Shown here piece by piece: positions 27,136-35,035 of a stretch of DNA of 46,646 nt. The stretch is from an uncultured bacterium (lineage in GTDB: Bacteria; Bipolaricaulota; Bipolaricaulia; Bipolaricaulales; Bipolaricaulaceae). Position 1 is the stretch's first letter. Every line of letters starts with the position of its first letter. The stretch covers positions 1-46,646 of the forward strand of contig CAKZKH010000099.1 of NCBI GenBank assembly GCA_937122485.1. The letters are read 5' to 3'. The notes under the pieces are model-generated. The model was not told where the DNA came from. It saw only the letters and a program-made list of their open reading frames with translations, and did not search any database. Made by a program: the position numbers and the translations under genes.

Positions 27136-28782
27136 GTGGCCAACCTCTACAAACGTAAGATTTGGCTCCGCCAGTACCCGGCCGGCGTGCCTGCCGAGCC
27201 CGTTGTCCCCGAGTCTACTGTCCTGACCCTCCTCGAGGAAGCGGGGAAGCGGCATGCGCACCGTCCGGCCGTGCACTTCTACGGGACGGCTCTGACCTAC
27301 CGCCGCCTCCGTTGGGAAGTGGAGCGGTTCGCCTCGGGCCTCGTCGCCTTGGGGGTCCACAAGGGTGATCGGGTGGGGTTGTGTTTGGCCAACACGCCCC
27401 AGTTTGTGATCGCCTACCTTGGGGCCCTCCGGGCGGGGGCGGTTGCCGTAGCGTTGAACCCCTTCCAGCCGCGGGCTCAGTTGGCGTTTCAGCTGGAACA
27501 AAGCGGAGCCGGCTGCGTAGTTTGCCAGGACCTGTTCTACCCCGCCCTGGAACGTTCGGGGGCCAACCCCGGCGAGGTGGTGTGGGCTCCGGTCCGGGAG
27601 TACCTTCCCCTGTGGCGTCGCTGGCCGGTCCAGCGCCAGCCCACACCCCGCAGGCCGGCCATCACCACCTTTGGCAGTTTGTGTCGGGCGCGCACCTTGG
27701 GGAACCTGCCCGAGCCCGGCCCACAAGATCCGGCCGTCCTGGCCTACACCCAGGGTTTGGACGGCCCTCCCCAACCTGTGCTCCTCACCCACGAACACCT
27801 CATGGCCGCGGTGGCCCGGTGGCGATCCTTCTGGCCGGGCCTGGAAGAAGGACGAGAGGTAATCGCCGCCCTTCTCCCCTTGTACCGCGTACCCGTTCAA
27901 AGTTCGACGCTTCTGCTTTCCCTCTCCCTCAAGGCCACCCTCGTTCTCTTCACGTCCCCTGACCTCAACGACATCCTCCCCGCGGCGCGGTACCAGCAGG
28001 TCACGGTCTTCCCCGGTGAGCCCGCCACGTTCATCGCCCTGGGCAACCATCCTCGCACCCGTTGGGTGCCTTGGCGAAGGATGAAGCTGATCCTCGCCGA
28101 GGGGGAGCCCCTGCCCGAAGAGGTCGCCCGCCGATGGGAAGAGCACACGGGGACGTTGATCCACGAAGCGTACGGGGCCACGGAAGCCGCCGGCCTCACC
28201 CACTGCACCCCCCTGCACCGCCTCCGACCCGGCTCGTTTGGGGTTCCCTTGCCCGGGATCGAGGCCCAGGTGGTTCACCCCCGCACCCCCCACCCCCTCC
28301 CCCCGGGACAGATTGGGGAGCTGTGGATTGGTGGACAGAGCTTGCCCACCGGAAATTGGGGCGGGAACAGAAGCGCCGCGTTCGTGGAGCGCGAGGGCCG
28401 CACCTGGTTTCGCACGGGCGACCTGGTGCGCATGGACGACGCTGGGTACTTCTACTACTACGACCGCCTGGGAGGGCTTGTGCTCCACGGCGACGAAGAC
28501 ATCTACCTCAGGGAAATCGAAGAGGCGTTGGGGGAACACCCCGGGGTGAAGGCCGCGGCGGTGGTGCCCACTTTGGGAGATGAGGGGACCCTCGCGCTCC
28601 AGGCCTTTGTTGTGCCCCGGAGCGGAGGAACCTCCTTGCCCAGCGAAGAGGCCCTTCGGGCCTACCTGCGGGACAAGCTGCCCCCGTCCAAGGTCCCCCA
28701 CCGCCTCGAGTTCCGCACCGAGCTGCCGCTGTCCCCGGCCGGACGGGTGCTGCGGTCGTTGGTAAGCAAGGAAGGAATGTGA
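27136..28782 (+). CDS. AMP-dependent synthetase/ligase-like protein with degenerate catalytic motifs
   Basis: The product (548 residues from GTG 27136) has the full length and order of an acyl-CoA synthetase: TALTYRRLRWEVERFASGLVALGVHKGDRVGL, then the adenylation core and C-terminal lid. YGATEAAG (Tyr346), RTGDL (Arg426) and REIEEAL are kept. The phosphate loop, normally TSGTTGxPKG, reads TQGLDGPPQPV (205-215), and the catalytic lid lysine is Arg537 (SPAGRVLR). Loss of both makes normal adenylation doubtful. It may have become a binding or regulatory protein, or accept a changed chemistry. It overlaps livG by one base, tying it to the transporter. The start is less certain: GGGGAG lies 14 bases upstream. 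Confidence 0.8.
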   Translation: MANLYKRKIWLRQYPAGVPAEPVVPESTVLTLLEEAGKRHAHRPAVHFYGTALTYRRLRWEVERFASGLVALGVHKGDRVGLCLANTPQFVIAYLGALRAGAVAVALNPFQPRAQLAFQLEQSGAGCVVCQDLFYPALERSGANPGEVVWAPVREYLPLWRRWPVQRQPTPRRPAITTFGSLCRARTLGNLPEPGPQDPAVLAYTQGLDGPPQPVLLTHEHLMAAVARWRSFWPGLEEGREVIAALLPLYRVPVQSSTLLLSLSLKATLVLFTSPDLNDILPAARYQQVTVFPGEPATFIALGNHPRTRWVPWRRMKLILAEGEPLPEEVARRWEEHTGTLIHEAYGATEAAGLTHCTPLHRLRPGSFGVPLPGIEAQVVHPRTPHPLPPGQIGELWIGGQSLPTGNWGGNRSAAFVEREGRTWFRTGDLVRMDDAGYFYYYDRLGGLVLHGDEDIYLREIEEALGEHPGVKAAAVVPTLGDEGTLALQAFVVPRSGGTSLPSEEALRAYLRDKLPPSKVPHRLEFRTELPLSPAGRVLRSLVSKEGM

Positions 28783-29546
28783 TGGCCGCCTTCTTCAAGT
28801 GCGCGGGCCTTTCCAAGCGGTTCGGAGGCGTGCAGGCCGTCCGCGGTGTGGGGTTCAACCTCCTCCCCCAAGAGATCCTCGGTCTCATCGGACCCAACGG
28901 TGCAGGAAAAACCACGGTGGTGCGGATGATCATGGGGCTGGTTCGCCCGGAGCAGGGCCACCTCTTGTTCAAGGACCGCGACATCACAAGGATGTCCCCC
29001 TGGCGAAGGGTATCCCTGGGGTTGACCGGGACGTTCCAGAACAGCCGTCCACTTCGCAACCTTCCTGTCCTGGCCAATGTCATGGTCGCTTGCCAATCGC
29101 CGCGTGTGGCCCGGCGAGGCCAGTGGCTCAAGACCATGGAAGCGCGGGCCTTGGAAGCGTTGGAATTCGTGGGCCTGGCCGACCTGGCCATGACCCCGGC
29201 CGCCTCCCTGTCCCAAGGGGAGCTCAAGCGACTGGAAATTGCCCGGGCCCTGTCCACCGAGCCGGAGTTGCTGGTCCTCGACGAGCCGTTTGCCGGCCTG
29301 AACGAGGCTGAAACCCGGCTGTTGGCCAACTCCCTGGCTCAGCTCCGCCGGGGGGGCAAGTTCGGCCGCGTCCACAGCGAAGGCTGTGCCATGATCATCG
29401 TGGAGCACAAATTGGCCGAACTCATGCGCCTGGCGGACAGAATCCTCGTCCTCCACTTCGGGGAAGTGCTGGCGGAGGGCAGGCCCGAGGACGTGGTGCG
29501 GGACCCCCGGGTTGTTGAGGCTTACATCGGCGCCGAGGTGGCCTGA
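28782..29546 (+). CDS. livG: Branched-chain amino-acid-type ABC transporter ATPase LivG
   Basis: The 254-residue ATPase of the LivG class has Walker A GPNGAGKTT, Q-loop FQNSRPLRNLPVLANV, signature LSQGELKRLEIARAL (LSQGE rather than LSGGQ), Walker B LLVLDEPFAGLN and H-loop IIVEHKL. The VVEAYIG ending is typical of LivG. It energises uptake of branched-chain amino acids or related amides and carboxylates; the substrate cannot be read. The ATG at 28782 overlaps the preceding stop by one base, with AAGGA five bases upstream. A nine-residue insertion (KFGRVHSEG) sits before the H-loop strand. The matching permeases lie on the opposite strand, downstream. Confidence 0.92.
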   Translation: MAAFFKCAGLSKRFGGVQAVRGVGFNLLPQEILGLIGPNGAGKTTVVRMIMGLVRPEQGHLLFKDRDITRMSPWRRVSLGLTGTFQNSRPLRNLPVLANVMVACQSPRVARRGQWLKTMEARALEALEFVGLADLAMTPAASLSQGELKRLEIARALSTEPELLVLDEPFAGLNEAETRLLANSLAQLRRGGKFGRVHSEGCAMIIVEHKLAELMRLADRILVLHFGEVLAEGRPEDVVRDPRVVEAYIGAEVA

Positions 29547-30274
29547 TGCTCGAGGTCCGTAGCCTTGTGGTCCAATACGGGAAGGCACAAATCCTCCACG
29601 GCGTATCTCTGGACGTAGGGGCTGGGCAGCTGGTGGCCCTCGTCGGACCCAATGGCGCCGGAAAGACCACCACCCTCAGGGCCATCGCCGGTCTGGTGAC
29701 TTGGGACCTCAGGGTTCTCCGTCGCCAGGCCTTCCTTTCCGGGCAAATCCGATTCCTGGGCCAAGAGGTTCAGGGGCTGCTCCCCCACCGAATTGCTCGT
29801 CTGGGCCTGGTGTTGTGCCCGGAGCGACGGAGGCCTTTCCGAGAGTTGACGGTTCGCGAGAACCTCCTTGCAGGGGCCCTGGCCCAGAAGGACGTTCGAC
29901 AGGTCCACAATAGACTGGCTGAGGCGTACGACCTGTTTCCAGCCCTGCGGGAGCGGGAGCGCCAACGGGCGGGAACCCTGTCCGGGGGAGAGCAACAGAT
30001 GCTGGCCGTTGCCCGCGCCCTCATGGCCGCTCCCAGGCTGCTCCTCATCGATGAACCTTCCACCGGCCTCGCTCCCCTCGTCAAGCGCAGCGTGTTCCAA
30101 CAGATTCGAGCGGTCCGAGACAAGGGCTTGCCCGTGTTGGTTGTGGACCAGGACGCGTCCTTGGCCCTGTCGTTGGCCGACCTGGGTTATGTGCTGTCCC
30201 AAGGTCAGGTGGTGGCCCAGGGGCCGCAACTGTTGGGGGACGACACGGTGCGGCGTTCGTTCCTAGGTCTGTAG
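29546..30274 (+). CDS. livF: Branched-chain amino-acid-type ABC transporter ATPase LivF
   Basis: The 242-residue partner ATPase has Walker A GPNGAGKTT, a LivF-type ENLLAGAL after the Q-loop region (LCPERRRPFRELTVREN), signature LSGGEQQMLAVARALM and Walker B LLLIDEPSTGLAP. It keeps the usual LivF feature of lacking a His in the switch (VLVVDQD). Between Walker A and the Q-loop it carries a slightly long segment (TWDLRVLRRQAFLSGQ) compared with the usual GxIxFxG. The ATG overlaps the livG stop as TGATG. The last 12 bases overlap the end of livM on the other strand. Confidence 0.92.
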   Translation: MLEVRSLVVQYGKAQILHGVSLDVGAGQLVALVGPNGAGKTTTLRAIAGLVTWDLRVLRRQAFLSGQIRFLGQEVQGLLPHRIARLGLVLCPERRRPFRELTVRENLLAGALAQKDVRQVHNRLAEAYDLFPALRERERQRAGTLSGGEQQMLAVARALMAAPRLLLIDEPSTGLAPLVKRSVFQQIRAVRDKGLPVLVVDQDASLALSLADLGYVLSQGQVVAQGPQLLGDDTVRRSFLGL

Positions 30275-31312
30275 GTGCGGAATCTGGCGGAGCGAGGCCC
30301 GACAGGCCCGGCACACCCTGCGGAAGAACGCATTTTTTGTACGACAGCGTGGGCAGTCGAACTCCAGCTTCTCCCTGGCCCACTGGGCAAGGCCCTGGGG
30401 CAAGAAGCGGAGAAACACCAACACCACCAAGGCGAACACGAGGAGGCGGTACTCGGAGAACGCCCGCAGGTACTCCATGGCGGGGAACAGGAGGAACACC
30501 CCCACCACAGGCCCGTAGATGGTCCCCATCCCCCCAAACATGGTCCAGATCACGGGTTGAAAGGACATGAACATGTCCAAGGTGGAGGGACCCGCCGTGC
30601 GCAGGAAGTGGGCGTGCAGGGCCCCAGCCAAGCCCCCGACCAATCCGGCCAGGCTGTAGGCCTCCAGTTTGTACCTGGTGGTGTCAATGCCCAGCGCCCG
30701 TGTGGCCACCTCGTCCTCGCGAATGGCCTGAAGGACCAAGCCGAACGAGGATCGGGTCACCCCCCACAGGACGAGCAGCACAACCACCGCCAGGCCCACC
30801 ACGATGTAGTACTCCTCCAACCGCGAAGAAGCCAGACGGCTGATGCGAAACAACCCCAATTCGCCCCCCGTGAACCGGGACAGGGACACCACCACACCGA
30901 GGAGCAACAAGGGGAAGGCCAACGTGGCCAAAGCGAGGTAAGGCCCGCGTAGGCGAAGACAGGGAATCCCCACCACCAAGCCCGCGAGGAGGGCTGCAAC
31001 CGCCCCCAAGGGGATGCTCACGGCCGGCCCCCAGCCCAGCCTGAGGTTCAGGAGCGCCGCTCCATAGGCACCCACCCCGAAGAACAGGGCGTGCCCCAAG
31101 CTCACCTGCCCAGCGTAGCCGGCCAGGAGGTCCCAACTCGCTGCGTACATGGAGAACGTGGCAGCCAGCACCACCACCCGCAGAACGTAAGGATCCTTGA
31201 CCCAAACGGGGACGACGAACAACAACACCCCGAACAGGAAGGCCAGCACCCGGCCGGGAATAGAGAAGATCTCGTCCCAGATGGAACGAACCCGCCAGCG
31301 GGTGCCCCGCAT
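30263..31312 (-). CDS. livM: Branched-chain amino-acid-type ABC permease LivM with C-terminal zinc ribbon
   Basis: The 349-residue membrane protein has eight to ten hydrophobic helices and the LivM motifs GYAGQVSLGHALFFGVGAYGAALL, RGPYLALATLAFPLL, AIREDEVATRALGID and GGMGTIYGPVVG. After the last helix and the usual FLPQGLA ending comes an added tail with two CxxC pairs (Cys320, Cys323, Cys334, Cys337; CPRC and CRAC), the layout of a small zinc ribbon facing the cytoplasm. I know of no such tail in characterised LivM. The start is ATG 31312, with GAGGAG upstream, overlapping the end of livH. It is convergent with livF. Confidence 0.9.
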   Translation of the reverse strand: MRGTRWRVRSIWDEIFSIPGRVLAFLFGVLLFVVPVWVKDPYVLRVVVLAATFSMYAASWDLLAGYAGQVSLGHALFFGVGAYGAALLNLRLGWGPAVSIPLGAVAALLAGLVVGIPCLRLRGPYLALATLAFPLLLLGVVVSLSRFTGGELGLFRISRLASSRLEEYYIVVGLAVVVLLVLWGVTRSSFGLVLQAIREDEVATRALGIDTTRYKLEAYSLAGLVGGLAGALHAHFLRTAGPSTLDMFMSFQPVIWTMFGGMGTIYGPVVGVFLLFPAMEYLRAFSEYRLLVFALVVLVFLRFLPQGLAQWAREKLEFDCPRCRTKNAFFRRVCRACRASLRQIPHLQT

Positions 31313-31313
31313 C

Positions 31314-32180
31314 CTACCGCTCCTCGAGCAGCCGAGCCCCGAACAGGCCTTGTGGGCGAACCGCAAACACCATCAGCATCACCAGGAGTCCGACCCCCGT
31401 GCGCAAGTAGGCGCCGCCGGGGACGAGAAAGACCACCGTGACCTCAGCAAAGGCCAAAATCACCGCCCCCAGGACACTCCCCCACAGGCTGCCCAGGCCC
31501 CCAAGGACCACGGCCGCCAGCACAATCACCAACGGATGCGTCCATTTGTGGGGTTCCACTGCGTACAGTGGGGCCACGGCCGCCCCAGCCAAGGCGGCAA
31601 GGACGAGCCCCAGGGCCACCACCACCCGGCCCAGCCCAACCACATCCACGCCCATCAGGGCCGCAGTCTCCCGATCCTGAGCCGAAGCCCGAATCGCCAG
31701 TCCCAACCGGGTTCTCCACAACAGCAACCACACGGCAAGGAGGGCCACCACGGCCAGGGCCAACGTGGCCAGCTCCTGATGCCCGACGCGGATTCCCCAC
31801 AGGACGGCGTACCCGGGGAAGGTGGCGGGCACCGTGCGAAAGGCCCCGCCGAAGATGCGGATCACTACCTCTTGCACCAGGATCGCGATGGCCAAGGTGG
31901 ACATCAAAACCGTGGATTCGCGCTCCCGGCCTGGCTCCACAAACAGGCGAAGGAGCAACAACCCTCCGGCCACGACCGCGGCCGCCGTAAGGGCCAGGGC
32001 CGGTCCCAGCCCCCAACCCAGCCGGACCTGAAAGAAAAACACACCGTACGCCGCGGCCATGAAGAAAGCTGTGTGGGCGAGGTTCATGATCCGGGCCACG
32101 CCGAACACCAGCATGAACCCCAGGGCCAGCATGGCGTACAGGCCACTCAACACCATCCCGTGGACAAGGATCTCCACCAC
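31314..32180 (-). CDS. livH: Branched-chain amino-acid-type ABC permease LivH
   Basis: The 288-residue permease has the LivH pattern: GLYAMLALGFMLVFGVARIMNLAHTAFFMAAAYG at the N-terminus, the EAA-like RASAQDRETAALMGVDV, and GGLGSLWGSVLGAVIL near the end. It pairs with LivM to form the membrane channel. The start is uncertain: GTG 32180 or 32177 lies just past a hairpin with no ribosome site; ATG 32156 has GGAG 14 bases upstream. I keep the longer form, because its residues MVEILVHGMVLSGL match the family start. Its stop overlaps the livM ribosome site. Confidence 0.9.
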   Translation of the reverse strand: MVEILVHGMVLSGLYAMLALGFMLVFGVARIMNLAHTAFFMAAAYGVFFFQVRLGWGLGPALALTAAAVVAGGLLLLRLFVEPGRERESTVLMSTLAIAILVQEVVIRIFGGAFRTVPATFPGYAVLWGIRVGHQELATLALAVVALLAVWLLLWRTRLGLAIRASAQDRETAALMGVDVVGLGRVVVALGLVLAALAGAAVAPLYAVEPHKWTHPLVIVLAAVVLGGLGSLWGSVLGAVILAFAEVTVVFLVPGGAYLRTGVGLLVMLMVFAVRPQGLFGARLLEER

Positions 32181-32191
32181 GGTAAGAAAGC

Positions 32192-32217
32192 GGGGCCCTG
32201 CCTAAGAGCAGGGCCCC
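32192..32217 (-). terminator. Intra-operon hairpin after livK (attenuator or partial terminator)
   Basis: A perfect 10-bp stem (GGGGCCCTGC with GCAGGGCCCC) closes a six-base loop in the 50-base gap between livK and livH. On the minus strand it is followed by GCTTTCTTACC, a weak T-rich stretch. Such hairpins after binding-protein genes commonly cut readthrough or protect the upstream mRNA, giving more binding protein than permease. Confidence 0.65.
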
Positions 32218-32230
32218 GGAGACAGTCGGC

Positions 32231-33541
32231 TTACGGCTTCCACTTGGCCACAACCCAGGGGGGGATCACGTAGGGGACGGTGCCGGGATAGCTCACCACC
32301 AGGTCGGGGTTGGCCGCATCGGGCTTCCACTGCCGAGGCCAAAAGGCCAGGAGCTTACCGTCCTGCCACTGCACGCCGATCCCGGTGGCGAACTCCGGAC
32401 CCCACTTCACATCGTGGAGCTCGTCGAACACCACCCGCCCCATGGTGGAGAGGTAGTCCGTGGCCTCCAGAGCTTTGATCACCGCGTCGGCGCCCAAGCT
32501 GCCGGCCTTCTCCACCGCCTGGGCCAGGATCTTGACCGCGTCGTACGTGCCCGCGGTGTAGATGGGAAGCTCCCCGAAACGGCCCACAAAGGAGTTGATG
32601 AAGGGGACAGTGGAGGCCGTGATGGCCACGTCGTGGGCGTAAATCCCCACAGTGGCGGTGTAGGCCCCGAAACCGCCTGTGGCCTCCAGGAACCCTTGGC
32701 GCATGGCTTCCACGTTGACCCCCACCACGGCAGCCGGCACCTGGAGCCTCCCCCAATCCCGGGCGAACGGGATGCCAGCCGGGCCGGAGAACACGGCGAA
32801 AATGATGTGTGCTCCAGCTTTTTCAATGGAGGTGAGCTCGGGTGTAAGGCTGGTGGCCAACGCCGAAGGCCGCCAGGTCCCCACCACTTGGGCGCCAAAC
32901 CCCGCCGGGGGAGGCGCTGCCGCAAACAGCTGGACCCAACCTACAATGGCATCGGCCCAAGACAACCCTTCGGCCACAATGGCCACCTTGGGCTTGTCGA
33001 TCTTCAGCTCTTTGCGGAACAGGTCGATCACGTCGGCCAAGAGGAGGAAGGACAGGCGAGCCAGTTGGCTGGAGCGGATGGGCGTGACCCGGAACAGGTA
33101 CTTGTACCGCTTGTAGTCCTTGTCCACACGGCCTTTGAGGATCTCGTCGGAAGCGGCCCCCGCGATAAGGAAGATCTTGCCGTAGTCGGCCGCCACGTCG
33201 GTCATGGGGATCACCGCTTCGGTGCGGAAGCCTCCCACGAGGAAGTCCACCTTGTTCACGGTGATGGCCCGCTCCACCGCCGTCACAGCATCCGTGATGT
33301 TGAGCATCTCGTTGGTGTCGACCTTGACGAGCTCGAGGGTGTAGGTGCGGCCGCCCACGCGGAGGCCCCCCGCGGCGTTGATCTGTTCCGCGGCCATGGT
33401 GGCCCCGTACCAGTGGTGTTGGCCCTGCACGTAGGTCATAGGGCCCACCACCCCAATGCGGATGACGTTCTGTGCGGAAGCACCAAGGGTGAGGATGATC
33501 AAAGCGGCAACACACAGAACCTTCTCTAGGCTGCTGCGCAT
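32231..33541 (-). CDS. livK: Branched-chain amino-acid-type ABC transporter substrate-binding protein (LivK)
   Basis: The 436-residue secreted protein has a signal peptide ending LGASAQN with no lipobox cysteine, so it should be free in a periplasm. The type I periplasmic-binding fold follows (IRIGVVGPMTYVQGQHHWYGATMAAEQINAAGG, VDFLVGGFRTEAVIPMTDVAADYGKIFLIAGAAS, YTAGTYDAVKILAQAVEKAG). The ligand could be an amino acid, amide, aromatic acid or similar. ATG 33541 has GGGAGGTG five bases upstream; the 13 codons before it lie in the promoter. It is first in livK-livH-livM. The neighbouring acyl-CoA-synthetase-like gene hints at an acid ligand, an inference only. Confidence 0.92.
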   Translation of the reverse strand: MRSSLEKVLCVAALIILTLGASAQNVIRIGVVGPMTYVQGQHHWYGATMAAEQINAAGGLRVGGRTYTLELVKVDTNEMLNITDAVTAVERAITVNKVDFLVGGFRTEAVIPMTDVAADYGKIFLIAGAASDEILKGRVDKDYKRYKYLFRVTPIRSSQLARLSFLLLADVIDLFRKELKIDKPKVAIVAEGLSWADAIVGWVQLFAAAPPPAGFGAQVVGTWRPSALATSLTPELTSIEKAGAHIIFAVFSGPAGIPFARDWGRLQVPAAVVGVNVEAMRQGFLEATGGFGAYTATVGIYAHDVAITASTVPFINSFVGRFGELPIYTAGTYDAVKILAQAVEKAGSLGADAVIKALEATDYLSTMGRVVFDELHDVKWGPEFATGIGVQWQDGKLLAFWPRQWKPDAANPDLVVSYPGTVPYVIPPWVVAKWKP

Positions 33542-33570
33542 CGGAACACCTCCCGATGAAAAGTTACCGA

Positions 33571-33599
33571 ACCTTAGCACCCCCGCAGCCGAAGGTCAA
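33571..33599 (-). promoter_or_regulatory. Predicted livK promoter
   Basis: The minus strand shows TTGACC (33594-33599), a 17-base spacer and TAAGGT (33571-33576). The -35 box overlaps the stop codon of the MATE gene. This separates livKHM from the PadR-headed operon upstream. Confidence 0.5.
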
Positions 33600-35014
33600 C
33601 CACCGTCCGATCCGGCAACTGGAGCGGGCTCCACCACCGAGCGCTGCCAGCCGCGGCTGAGCAGGAACCCCAGGGCAAGGAGGCCGGCCAGCACGTTGGA
33701 CAAGGACATGCCCCACCACACCCCATCGGCCCCCCAACCCAGGGGAAAACCCAGCAGGTAAGCCAGAGGAATCCGCAGCAGCCACAGGCGCACAATGCCC
33801 AGGATCATGGTGGGCACGTTGTACCCCGCAGCCCGGTACACGGCCATGGCCGCAAAGAACGTGCCCAAAAACGGCATGCTCAGGGCAAAGGCCCCGATGA
33901 ACCGCGCCCCCACGGCAATGACGTCTTCCCGGCCGGGGATGAACAACCGCACAAGGGGCTGCCGAGCCAGACCCAGCACCGCCGCCTCCACCGCCAGGAT
34001 GGCCACCAAGGCAGTCAAGCCCTTGTACACGAGATCTCTGGACCGCTCCAGCTTTCCCGCCCCAAGGGCTTGCCCCACCATCGTAGTCAGTCCTGTGCTC
34101 AACCCCTCGGTGACGATGAACAAGATGCCCAGGACCCGATCCCCGATGCCGTAGCCGGCCAGGGCCACTTCCGGGTTGGGCAGTCGGCCAATCACCGCCG
34201 TCATCACCACAAACCCAAAGGCCATACTGGACTGCCCTACGGCAGCGGGAACACCGATGCGCAGGCCTTTGGAGATCCACGCCCAGCGGGGAACCATGTC
34301 CCTGGGGACAAACCGCAGTTCCCGGTGGCCGCGGGCAAGCAGGGCTCCAAAGGCGATGGACACCAAGCCCTGGGCCAAGATCGTGGCGTACGCCGCTCCC
34401 AAAATGCCCATCTTGGGCAGCGGCCCCCACCCCAGCACGAAAAACGGATCCAGGGCCATGTTGAGGATCGTGCCACTGCCACTGAGGATGAGAGGGGTCA
34501 GGGTGTTCCCTGTGGCGGCGAACGCCGCGTGGCAAAGGCCGGGAAGGACCATGGTGGGGAGCCCGATGAAGATGACCCGGATGTACTGGGCGGCGGCATC
34601 GGCCACCCTTCCCGGCCCCACCAGCACCTCCAGAAGCCAAGGAGAGAAGAAGTAGCCCCCGACCCCCACCGCCACGCCAGCGGCCAAGGAAACAAACAGC
34701 AGCTGGTTGAGGGCTTCGTTGGCCTCCTTGGGGCGGCCAGCCCCCACGTACTGGGCCACCAGGGCGCTCATCGCCGCTCCCCCAAACCCGGCGATGAAGG
34801 AGATCAAAAACCACACGATCGGCCAGGAAACTTGGATTCCAGCCACCGCGGCGGCCGACTCCTCCTTGGGCAGCCGCCCAATCCAAAAGGCGTCAGCCAG
34901 GTTATAGAGGGTGAAAATCAGCGACCCCAGCACCGCCGGGGCGCCGATGCGCACCATCGTGCGCAAAGCCGGACCATGGAGGATCTCTTCCCGACTCGGA
35001 GGTTGGAACGCCAC
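33596..35014 (-). CDS. MATE family efflux protein
   Basis: The 472-residue protein has about twelve hydrophobic helices in two homologous halves (about 20-235 and 240-455). Motifs are those of multidrug and toxin extrusion exporters: IGAPAVLGSLIFTLYNLADAFWIGRL, ALVAQYVGAGRPKEANEALNQ, GLTTMVGQALGAGKLERSRDLVYKG. These exchange drugs or metabolites for Na+ or H+. The start is GTG 35014 with no strong ribosome site, 21 bases after galE. It may be the last gene of the PadR-headed operon; the substrate is unknown. Confidence 0.92.
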   Translation of the reverse strand: MAFQPPSREEILHGPALRTMVRIGAPAVLGSLIFTLYNLADAFWIGRLPKEESAAAVAGIQVSWPIVWFLISFIAGFGGAAMSALVAQYVGAGRPKEANEALNQLLFVSLAAGVAVGVGGYFFSPWLLEVLVGPGRVADAAAQYIRVIFIGLPTMVLPGLCHAAFAATGNTLTPLILSGSGTILNMALDPFFVLGWGPLPKMGILGAAYATILAQGLVSIAFGALLARGHRELRFVPRDMVPRWAWISKGLRIGVPAAVGQSSMAFGFVVMTAVIGRLPNPEVALAGYGIGDRVLGILFIVTEGLSTGLTTMVGQALGAGKLERSRDLVYKGLTALVAILAVEAAVLGLARQPLVRLFIPGREDVIAVGARFIGAFALSMPFLGTFFAAMAVYRAAGYNVPTMILGIVRLWLLRIPLAYLLGFPLGWGADGVWWGMSLSNVLAGLLALGFLLSRGWQRSVVEPAPVAGSDGG

Positions 35015-35035
35015 GCTCGTGAACTCTACCCCAAG

